IMG/VR virus record: IMGVR_UViG_3300047370_000083
Location: 1 to 29,595 of that record
DNA length: 29,595 bases
From: a virus
Reading direction: 5' to 3' (one strand)
Shown here: positions 24,101 to 29,595 of the stretch, one piece after another
How positions within the stretch are numbered: the stretch's first letter is position 1
Layout: each line of letters begins with the position of its first letter
Program-made: the position numbers and the translations under genes
Notes under the pieces: model-generated
Told to the model about the DNA's origin: nothing
Database searches by the model: none
The model's input: the letters and a program-made list of their open reading frames with translations, nothing else

Positions 24101-26378
24101 TATTATCGCTGGTCAGTTGACCGAAGTAAATACCGCACATTTGAGTGATGGACAAAACTTCTTTGTATCAGTGACACAACCTGGCTCACATCAAAACCAA
24201 TCTCCGACATATCCAAACTTCCCAATGTGTCTGGGTTGGGTTGTTCTTTCGGGTGACTCTAGCAACGGTATCCTGTTGGTTAATCAACAAAACCACTCTG
24301 TGAACTCATTCCGTGTTCGCACATCTGCACATATCGGTTCGGACTTACAAGTCGATGGTAACCTGACCATTCTGGGTAGTCAGACTACTGTGGGTCAATC
24401 AAATGTGACACAAGGTGCGCCTTTCTATCGTCTCAATGAAGGTGACGCGATTGGTGAAGCAGGAACGACATATACTGGAACGGGTCTTGACGATGCCTTC
24501 TTCTCTGGTCACTTTACAGGAACAACAGCACAGACCTACTATGTCCGTATTGACGGTGCGGGAACTGGTGCGGGTGGTGTAGATACCTTTGAGGTTGCAT
24601 TGGGTAATGATAGTGTATTTGCCTCACCTATCCTTACAAAAGTTGCAATCACAGGTAATAAACAAGAAATTCATTCTACCGATAATATTTCGGTTGAGTT
24701 CGGTGCAACCACGGGTCACGACTCAGGTGACCTATGGCAAGGTGTTGCATCTCCTGTAAATGTTGATACTGGTTTCTTCACAAACAGAAACACAGGCACA
24801 TCAGGTGTCGGTTATACCCACATGGGTCTCTATTTTGATATCTCTGACGAGAAGTGGAAACTCCTTGATGAGTATGACTCAACACCAACAGGAACTATTA
24901 ATGCTGCGGATTCATCATTCAGTCTTGCAACATTGGTTGCAGAAACCTTTGAAGGTAATCTGACTGGTGCGGTGACAGGTAATGCCTCGACTGCAACGGC
25001 ACTCGCAAGTGGTCGTAACTTCTCCATATCTGGTGATGTGACTGCAAGTGCCGTATCGTTTGATGGAACGGGTGCGGTAACATTAAGTGCCGCAATCACT
25101 GCTGATACGATTATCAATGCAGACATCAAATCAGATGCCGCAATTGCAGATACTAAACTTGCAACAATATCAACATCTGGTAAAGTAAGTAACTCTGCGA
25201 CTACGGCAACAGACGCAAATACCAACTCTGCGATAGTTGCTCGTGATGGTTCGGGTGGATTTACAGCAGGAACAGTCATACTAAGTGACCTACATGTTGG
25301 TAATCTTCACGTTGACTCAGCAGATATTATTACGATTGCGAGAGCAAATCTTTCAGGCGGAACAGGTATTACATATAATACAGGGACAGGTGCAATCACA
25401 ACAACAGATGGAGATATCGTTCACGATAATCTGTCAGGGTTTGTTGCAAATGAACACATCGACCACAGTGGTGTATCGATTGTCGCTGGTAAAGGTCTTT
25501 CAGGTGGCGGTGATATCACCGCATCAAGAACAATCGATATTGACTCTGCAAATGTCAGAGGAATGTTTGTTGGTGGAACTGGTCTTACATACACAAGTGG
25601 CACAGGCACATTTGATATAACAAATAGTGGTGTCAGTGCTGGAACGTATGGTTCTGCCTCTTTAGTTCCAGTTCTGGTAGTCAACGCACAAGGTCAAATT
25701 ACAAGCGCATCAACAACTTCAGTTGCGGGTGTATCCTCGACAGCATTTGATTCTGGAACAGGTCAATTTACTATTAGCACTGCTGATGGTGGTTCGTTTG
25801 TAACCAATATCACATCGAGAAGGTCAAATCTCCCAGATAGTGATATGTTGTTTGGTGACAATAAACAATTAAAATTTGGCACTGGTAATGACTTAAGCAT
25901 TCGACATACTGGCGCAATATCACATATATCAAATTTCAATGGTCAACTTCGTATTACAGGCGATTCCGCAGCGGGTTCATATTTGCAATTCTTGGATGGC
26001 GGTGATATGGTCATCCGTGATGTTAATGACAATCCAAAAATGGTTTTTGACGCAACAAATGGTAAATTTGCTTTCAATTCCGTTAATACCCCTACTAACG
26101 TTCTTGATGTTGCAGGCCAAAATAATGCTGCTCATTTGGGTATTTTAGCGGACGATAATTCAACCGCTAACCTGACACTGAAGACAAGTAGTGCCGAGTT
26201 CAAACATGTCGCCTACAATAGTAAATATGAAATTAGAGACCAAAACAACTCTGGGGCGGTTCGATTAGAGATTAGTAGTGCTGGTGTTGTTGGCATGGAT
26301 TCAGCATTGGTCGGCGGTAAACCTGTCGCACAAAGATTGATTTCAGTGTTCGATGCCTCTGGAACGTTGTTAAATTAA
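21108..26378 (+). CDS. Giant modular tail fibre (1756 aa)
   Basis: The start has a clear AAGAGG ribosome site at 21097-21102. Modules in order: an N-terminal linker ([20 protein letters not shown], about 24-43); a [20 protein letters not shown] block (about 99-118); a [20 protein letters not shown] repeat found five times (195, 368, 656, 696, 736); [20 protein letters not shown] with AWHRLVD (about 309-345), a module I recall from cyanophage virion proteins; repeats of the YDSSTGxFS form; two copies of an 82-residue GTYGSAS module (451-532 and 1489-1569); a receptor-like middle ([20 protein letters not shown] near 935); a [20 protein letters not shown] module (about 1282); and a C-terminal section ending in [11 protein letters not shown]. 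No S74 intramolecular chaperone motif is seen at the end. It is probably the main host-recognition fibre. Its codon use resembles the rest of the window. Confidence 0.87.
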   Translation: MTEKIIVKKVVVGTPVKRVTAGSFSLTNLGGVDVTATESDGSILAYNPTTGNYEITNLRNDDNVTVTFDSAENTYSFAFTNTTFTGSLIPDSNEVYDLGSENKKFRSLFLSGNTITLGSIDLKDSSGALVVVDSDGNSISLNISLGTSHTDGNTDILTFDSGSGQFTFRDSDVARTDVAEIFHQGITVDNGATIDSATITNLANTQLTGSQATFDSADIGNLKITGNLNVTGTTTTLNTETIALADNTIVLNSNATGSATEDAGIEIERGDDANKTFLWDETNDYWSIGSETFNTTGKILFANVYSTEGDLPSASTYHGMFAHVHATGRGYFAHGGAWHRLVDSDTTGEQQVYSLYSNNARVTNAQIDSATITNLASTQLTGSQATFDSANITSLGGITGFDATSTSTLRGLFSSAGDLTYNSGTGQFSFDVEQVYTKSNFDSDLGAALDGGTGITYDSSTDTISITNTGVTAGTYGSASLIPVFTVNAQGQLDSAGTVSVAGVTSFAFDSSNGNISIGTADGATFLTTITLDPYTTSNLVEGTNLYYTTARADSDAKASLLVNDTGGDGSLSYDSATGVFTYTGPSSSEVRAHFSAGGDMTYDSSTGRFSIDVEQIYSQANFDSDFLTRLQTQIDSASFDQLTAEFIHTDSASFDSATITNLANTQFTGSQATIDSADITTIKSTTATITNATVDSATITNLANTQLTGSQATIDSADITTIKSTTATITNATVDSATVTNLANTQFTGSQATIDSANIGTLKFTTLTNTTSDITEGTNLYYTDARARNSIGLSDVGGDGSLAYDSSTGRFTYTGPSAAEVRAHLTANKGLSVTSGEFNIDSANVKGMLQAGTGVTYDSSNGLISIGQNVSTTSDVTFGKIHGDSAELHVIDFDTTISGHAPYKEGRLFYDNTHKTLNYYDDITNVVHEIGLEEHQRVFNNTGATIKKGSALYFSGNYTSGAIDVPTVGLADATDVNAYNAQGLAAGDIANLSYGHCIIAGQLTEVNTAHLSDGQNFFVSVTQPGSHQNQSPTYPNFPMCLGWVVLSGDSSNGILLVNQQNHSVNSFRVRTSAHIGSDLQVDGNLTILGSQTTVGQSNVTQGAPFYRLNEGDAIGEAGTTYTGTGLDDAFFSGHFTGTTAQTYYVRIDGAGTGAGGVDTFEVALGNDSVFASPILTKVAITGNKQEIHSTDNISVEFGATTGHDSGDLWQGVASPVNVDTGFFTNRNTGTSGVGYTHMGLYFDISDEKWKLLDEYDSTPTGTINAADSSFSLATLVAETFEGNLTGAVTGNASTATALASGRNFSISGDVTASAVSFDGTGAVTLSAAITADTIINADIKSDAAIADTKLATISTSGKVSNSATTATDANTNSAIVARDGSGGFTAGTVILSDLHVGNLHVDSADIITIARANLSGGTGITYNTGTGAITTTDGDIVHDNLSGFVANEHIDHSGVSIVAGKGLSGGGDITASRTIDIDSANVRGMFVGGTGLTYTSGTGTFDITNSGVSAGTYGSASLVPVLVVNAQGQITSASTTSVAGVSSTAFDSGTGQFTISTADGGSFVTNITSRRSNLPDSDMLFGDNKQLKFGTGNDLSIRHTGAISHISNFNGQLRITGDSAAGSYLQFLDGGDMVIRDVNDNPKMVFDATNGKFAFNSVNTPTNVLDVAGQNNAAHLGILADDNSTANLTLKTSSAEFKHVAYNSKYEIRDQNNSGAVRLEISSAGVVGMDSALVGGKPVAQRLISVFDASGTLLN
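22458..22703 (+). repeat. 82-residue GTYGSAS module, first copy
   Basis: It encodes [20 protein letters not shown] through [12 protein letters not shown] and pairs with the copy at 25572-25814. Both contain [15 protein letters not shown] or TVNAQGQ, and SVAGV followed by AFDS. The DNA of the two copies has diverged. Confidence 0.85.
23073..23400 (+). repeat. 120-bp tandem repeat in the giant fibre
   Basis: Copies start at 23073, 23193 and 23313 with an exact 120-base (40-residue) spacing; the third is partial. Between copies one and two, 23112-23161 and 23232-23281 are identical over 50 bases, which points to a recent duplication or homogenisation. The encoded unit carries [20 protein letters not shown] and [20 protein letters not shown]. 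Confidence 0.9.
25572..25814 (+). repeat. GTYGSAS module, second copy
   Basis: This 81-residue counterpart of the copy at 22458-22703 is located about 3.1 kb downstream in the same gene, which suggests modular growth of the fibre by internal duplication. Confidence 0.85.
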
Positions 26379-26379
26379 G

Positions 26380-26387
26380 GATAAATA
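26380..26387 (+). promoter_or_regulatory. Probable late promoter (GATAAATA) before gp13
   Basis: GATAAATA fits NATAAATA. With T4 spacing transcription would start at 26393, the A of the gp13 ATG. An AAGGA at 26377-26381 would act as ribosome site on read-through transcripts only. Confidence 0.5.
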
Positions 26388-26392
26388 GATAG

Positions 26393-27187
26393 ATGTCACA
26401 GTATAGTAGAATAACAAATAGAGGCCAGTTCATAGATTACTGTCTTCGTAGATTGGGTCATCCTGTGATTGAAATCAATGTGGATGATGAACAAATTGAA
26501 GACCGTATTAATGATGCAATACAACTATATCACGATTATGTTGCAGAGGGTAGTTTTAGGGCATATGTTCCAAAAACAATAACATCAGATATAGTTTCTA
26601 GAGGATTTATTAATTTTGACCTTGATGGTATCGGTTCAATAAATCCCGATAATATTTTAAGTGTTGTTCGAGTTCTCCCTGTTGATGACCAAACAAGTAG
26701 TGTCAATTTCTTTGATATCAAGTATCAAATGCGACTAAATGATGTTGCAGATTTAGCAACCAGTGTAGGTGACCTTGCGTATTACGAACAGATGCAACAG
26801 TATCTTGCAACGATTGACCTAAAACTGACTGGTCATCCACAAATACAATTTAGTAGAGCCGGAAATACTCTGAATATATTTGGTGATATTGCTGGTTCAC
26901 GAGGTGATTTACAGGCGGGTGATATCATTCTGATTGAAATGTATATTGCAACCGATGTAAATGGTGTTGGAAAAGCATATGATAATATGTTCCTAAAAGA
27001 ATATGCAACTGCACTTATCAAAGAACAGTGGGGACAAAATCTCATAAAGTTTGAGGGTATACAATTGCCTGGCGGTGTGCAATTAAATGGTAGACAAATT
27101 CTTGAAGATGCAAAACAAGAGATTGAAGCTGCTCGTCAGAGAATATATAATGAATATGATACACCACCAGATTTCTTTGTTGGATAA
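26393..27187 (+). CDS. gp13: Neck protein gp13
   Basis: The 264-residue product matches the gp13 neck (head completion) protein of T4-like phages (T4 gp13 is 309 residues), which sits under the portal with gp14 and closes the packaged head for tail joining. Recognisable features are the opening GQFIDYCLRRLGHPVIEINV (12-31) followed by DDEQIEDRINDAIQLYHDY (32-50), the strand block QIQFSRAGNTLNIFGDIAGS (150-169), and the C-terminal helix region LKEYATALIKEQWGQNLIKF (about 201-220) ending EIEAARQRIYNEYDTPPDFF. It begins the neck-to-terminase run, four bases before gp14. A NATAAATA motif lies immediately upstream. Confidence 0.92.
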   Translation: MSQYSRITNRGQFIDYCLRRLGHPVIEINVDDEQIEDRINDAIQLYHDYVAEGSFRAYVPKTITSDIVSRGFINFDLDGIGSINPDNILSVVRVLPVDDQTSSVNFFDIKYQMRLNDVADLATSVGDLAYYEQMQQYLATIDLKLTGHPQIQFSRAGNTLNIFGDIAGSRGDLQAGDIILIEMYIATDVNGVGKAYDNMFLKEYATALIKEQWGQNLIKFEGIQLPGGVQLNGRQILEDAKQEIEAARQRIYNEYDTPPDFFVG

Positions 27188-27191
27188 TTAA

Positions 27192-28064
27192 ATGGCAACG
27201 AACCCGTATTTCAAACAAGGAGTTCGTTCTGAACAGAACATGTATGAGGACATCATTATTGAAGCCCTCAAAATGTATGGTCAGGATGTTTACTACCTTC
27301 CAAGAGAAATAGTCAATAAAGATAAAGTCTTTCTTGACGATGTTCCGTCACGTTTCGGTTCTGCCTACAAGGTGGAGATGTATATTGAGAATACTGAAGC
27401 GTTTGATGGTGAGGGAGACTTGTTTACCAAATTCGGTATCGAACTAAGAGACCAAGCAAACTTCATTGTTTCAAGAAAAAGATGGAAACAACTCGTAGGG
27501 TCTCGACTTGACTCACAGAACTTTCGGCCTCGTGAAGGTGACTTAATCTATCTGACACTTTCCAACTCCATATTCCAAATCCAGAAAGTAGAGACAGAGA
27601 CTCCTTTTTATCAGTTGAGTAATCTGCCTACATTCCGTATGACTTGCGAATTGTTTGAATATAATGATGAAGATTTTGATACAGAAATCGCGAGTATTGA
27701 TGTGATTGAGTATGAAGGCGCTTTTCAATATGCGTTGACTATGGACTCTGCATCTAGTGGTTATACTGTTGGTGAAACTATCACCCAAGTTCATACGGGT
27801 TATAATATGGAAGGTGAAGTCACTGATTGGTCTGACTCTGATAGAGTTCTTCAGGTTGCACATGTTGGTTCAACTGACGGTAAGTTCCACACCTTTGCCA
27901 CAAACAAACAGGTAACAGGTGTAACGTCTGGTGCAGTAGCAACACCTAATTTGGTTCAGGAACTTCAGGAGATACAGAAAGACGCACAGAATAAAATCTT
28001 TGATGACTTCGAATCAGACTTCCTTGATTTCTCAGAGTCTAATCCATTTGGAGATATCGGATAA
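27192..28064 (+). CDS. gp14: Neck protein gp14
   Basis: The 290-residue product is gp14, the partner of gp13 in the head-tail connector. The opening NPYFKQGVRSEQNMYEDIII with EALKMYGQDVYYLPREIV is diagnostic in T4-like phages. Further marks are VPSRFGSAYKVEMYIEN (51-67), FGIELRDQANFIVSRKRWKQ (about 82-101), and RPREGDLIYLTLSNSIFQIQ followed by KVETETPFYQLSNLPTFRM (about 112-150). The C-terminal part is acidic and ends ESDFLDFSESNPFGDIG. T4 gp14 is 256 residues, so this is slightly longer. The stop codon overlaps the gp15 start (TAATG), consistent with stoichiometric expression. Confidence 0.93.
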   Translation: MATNPYFKQGVRSEQNMYEDIIIEALKMYGQDVYYLPREIVNKDKVFLDDVPSRFGSAYKVEMYIENTEAFDGEGDLFTKFGIELRDQANFIVSRKRWKQLVGSRLDSQNFRPREGDLIYLTLSNSIFQIQKVETETPFYQLSNLPTFRMTCELFEYNDEDFDTEIASIDVIEYEGAFQYALTMDSASSGYTVGETITQVHTGYNMEGEVTDWSDSDRVLQVAHVGSTDGKFHTFATNKQVTGVTSGAVATPNLVQELQEIQKDAQNKIFDDFESDFLDFSESNPFGDIG

Positions 28065-28843
28065 TGTTTGGCACACACTTCTATCATAAAAGAGTGAGAA
28101 CTGCGGTATCCGTCTTTGGGTCACTGTTCAATAATCTACATGTCCTCCGAACTAATAGTAATGGTGTAGTTATATCTCAAGTCAAAGTTCCTTTATCATA
28201 TGCACCTAAAAGAAACTTCATTTCTCGTCTAGAGGAAATGAATAAAGGTGAACAGGCAGAACGTAGGGTCGCAATCAAGTTACCTCGTATGTCATTTGAG
28301 ATTACGAACATGTCGTATGACGCAGAACGTCAACTACCCAAGATGAACAATATCTCGAAGGCAGTATCAGATAGTGTTCTAACTCGTCAAAGAATTTATA
28401 CTGCAACACCATATATAATCTCGTTCCAACTGAACATATATGCGAAATCACAGGATGACGCATTACAAGTTGTAGAACAGATACTACCATACTTTGCACC
28501 ACAATATTCGGTAACGATTAAACCGTTCTCTGATATTAGTTCACTCACAGAAGATGTTCCTATAACTTTAAGTGGAGTTACCTTCTCTGATGATTTTGAA
28601 GGTGCAATAGAACAAAGAAGAACAATTCTTTATACTTTAGATTTTGATATGAAGATTGCGTTGTATGGCCCAGAGAATAATGGTTCTATCATCCGCGATG
28701 TTCGTAATAACTTATTTTTACAAGAATCGGGTCTTAATGATAGTGATGTGTATATCAAAACACTGAAACTTACACCAAACCCAACTAATATAAATGCTGA
28801 CAGTGATTATGGATTTACTGAAATTGATTTGGATAGTGCTTAA
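28064..28843 (+). CDS. gp15: Tail sheath stabiliser and completion protein gp15
   Basis: The 259-residue product aligns by eye with T4 gp15 (272 residues), the hexameric ring that caps the tail tube and sheath and accepts the head. Corresponding segments are VSVFGSLFNNLHVLRT (T4 LMGDLFSNIQIKRQ), VPLSYAPKRNFISRLEEM (T4 VPITYASKEHFMMKL), KLPRMSFEITNMSYDAERQL (T4 LPRINLHLVDFSYNAPFK), and AKSQDDALQVVEQILPYFAP (T4 TRYEDDMFQIVEQILPYFQP). GGAG at 28050-28053 is the likely ribosome site. It overlaps gp14 and gp16 by one base each. The identification is certain. Confidence 0.95.
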   Translation: MFGTHFYHKRVRTAVSVFGSLFNNLHVLRTNSNGVVISQVKVPLSYAPKRNFISRLEEMNKGEQAERRVAIKLPRMSFEITNMSYDAERQLPKMNNISKAVSDSVLTRQRIYTATPYIISFQLNIYAKSQDDALQVVEQILPYFAPQYSVTIKPFSDISSLTEDVPITLSGVTFSDDFEGAIEQRRTILYTLDFDMKIALYGPENNGSIIRDVRNNLFLQESGLNDSDVYIKTLKLTPNPTNINADSDYGFTEIDLDSA

Positions 28844-29187
28844 TGAGTGAAGAAAAAAATGTTAAAGATGATTATGAATACTCTCGCGAAACGTATTATG
28901 ACCTTTTAGAAAAAGGTAAAGAGAGTATGGAACTTATGATTGAAGTTGCTCGTGAATCGGAGCATCCTCGTGCGTTTGAAGTTTTATCAACTATGATGAA
29001 AAACATGGCAGATATCAACGACAAGTTGATGGATTTGAACAAAAAAAACAAAGACATTAACAAAAAGGATGAACCTAAACAATTAGGTAATACCACGAAC
29101 AACTTGTTTGTAGGCACGACTACAGACTTACAAAGACTGATTCATGCAGAATCGGGAGTGGTTATTGATGCTGATAAATCAGAATGA
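28843..29187 (+). CDS. gp16: Small terminase subunit gp16
   Basis: The 114-residue protein is the gp16 small terminase, which forms a ring that presents concatemeric DNA to the gp17 motor. The central helical pair ESMELMIEVARESEHPRAFE and VLSTMMKNMADINDKLMDLN is the conserved gp16 coiled-coil core with the usual EHPRAFEVL motif. A lysine-rich linker (KKNKDINKKDEPKQ) follows, then NNLFVGTTTDLQRLI near the C-terminus, the region likely to contact gp17. It is shorter than T4 gp16 (164 residues), as is usual in marine T4-like phages. Its last 20 bases overlap the start of gp17. Confidence 0.93.
   Translation: MSEEKNVKDDYEYSRETYYDLLEKGKESMELMIEVARESEHPRAFEVLSTMMKNMADINDKLMDLNKKNKDINKKDEPKQLGNTTNNLFVGTTTDLQRLIHAESGVVIDADKSE
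29154..29158 (+). promoter_or_regulatory. Shine-Dalgarno GGGAG for gp17 inside gp16
   Basis: GGGAG lies 9 bases before the ATG at 29168. It supports that start over the out-of-frame ATG at 29184, which would yield a nine-codon peptide. Confidence 0.65.
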
Positions 29188-29595
29188 GTCGTATCTTGGT
29201 AATCCCAATGTAAAACGGGATGGTGTTCAGCATCAATTCACAGAAGAAGAAGTTAAGGAATATGTCAAATGTGGCAGAGACCCTATATACTTCTGCAAAA
29301 CTTACCTAAAAGTTATCTCTCTCGATGATGGACTAGTCCCTTTCGACTTATATCCTTATCAAGAGCAGATGTTCAAACACTTTAATGATAACAGGTTTTC
29401 TATCGTTCTGGCGTGTCGTCAATCGGGTAAGTCGATTAGCTCTGTTGGTTATCTACTATGGTATGCTTGTTTCCATAGTGAGAAGACGATTGCAATTCTC
29501 GCAAACAAAGGGCAAGTCGCTCGTGAAATGTTGGCGCGGGTTACTCTCATGTTGGAGAATCTTCCCTTCTTCCTACAACCTGGCTGCAAAGCACT
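29168..29595 (+). CDS. gp17: Large terminase subunit gp17, N-terminal part (continues past window)
   Basis: The reading frame is open to the window end, giving 142 residues of the DNA-packaging motor ATPase. The start ATG lies within gp16 and reads MLINQNESYLGNPNVKRDGV. The conserved pre-ATPase segment YFCKTYLKVISLDDGLVPFD is followed by LYPYQEQMFKHFNDNRFSIV (the Q-motif and adenine-binding region), and then the Walker A loop CRQSGKS at about residues 83-89 (T4: SRQLGKT). EKTIAILANKGQVAREMLAR matches the segment after Walker A. The catalytic Walker B and the nuclease domain lie beyond the window. A ribosome site GGGAG is at 29154-29158. The 20-base overlap with gp16 implies coupled translation of the two terminase subunits. 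Confidence 0.94.
   Translation, partial: MLINQNESYLGNPNVKRDGVQHQFTEEEVKEYVKCGRDPIYFCKTYLKVISLDDGLVPFDLYPYQEQMFKHFNDNRFSIVLACRQSGKSISSVGYLLWYACFHSEKTIAILANKGQVAREMLARVTLMLENLPFFLQPGCKA

Noticed and set aside
24830-25279. 149-codon open frame on the minus strand, Ala/Val/Ser-rich
   Set aside because: It is antisense to the giant fibre; its composition is what the reverse strand of Thr/Ala-rich fibre repeats produces.
29184-29214. ATG at 29184 as the start of gp17
   Set aside because: That frame stops after nine codons; the gp17 frame starts at the ATG at 29168 with a GGGAG site.

Overview
This window is a 29.6 kb piece of a marine-type T4-like myovirus (contractile-tail phage), read entirely on the + strand. 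Gene products with clear T4 counterparts occur in a recognisable order: baseplate wedge proteins gp25, gp6 and gp8 on the left, and neck, tail-completion and packaging proteins gp13, gp14, gp15, gp16 and the start of gp17 on the right. The upstream motif NATAAATA, the late promoter known from T4-like cyanophages, precedes several genes. The extra virion proteins (a DUF4815-type giant, fibres with N-terminal KINENFxELY or LAYQ-type heads, a [13 protein letters not shown]-type fibre domain) also fit the marine cyanophage/pelagiphage branch of the T4 superfamily. Nothing in the window fixes the host; base composition is moderately AT-rich.

Layout. 1-6767: baseplate block. It holds the tail end of an unidentified baseplate or hub-region protein, a protein that looks like a catalytically dead M15 peptidase, gp25, gp6, a short SKGT-type baseplate protein, a small fibre-like protein and gp8. 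6778-12009: a 1743-residue DUF4815-type structural protein. 12009-18777: adhesion block with a 69-residue coiled-coil protein, a 349-residue repeat fibre and two tandem paralogous fibres of 1249 and 576 residues. 18820-20667: three compact genes, namely a coiled-coil protein, a GT8-like glycosyltransferase and a 2-oxoglutarate/Fe(II) oxygenase-like protein, which look like a fibre assembly or modification cassette. 20727-26378: an Ig-like accessory protein followed by a 1756-residue modular fibre. 26393-29595: gp13-gp14-gp15-gp16-gp17.

Genes are tightly packed. Stop and start codons overlap as ATGA or TAATG at many junctions, there is no intergenic gap above about 60 bases, and no tRNA, CRISPR array, insertion sequence or minus-strand gene is supported. 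The left and right blocks build the tail and package DNA. The middle 14 kb is the host-recognition region and holds the unusual material.

The most striking observation is that the twin fibres contain long stretches with a strict four-residue period: a small polar residue (usually Asn or Asp), then Phe/Tyr/Arg, then a small residue (often Thr), then Gly or Arg. In the larger twin two globular islands interrupt this lattice. The lattice is dense in Asn-aromatic-Thr/Ser triplets, and a glycosyltransferase and an oxygenase-like gene lie directly downstream. The inferred, untested idea is a phage adhesin made of a tetrapeptide lattice that is modified after translation.
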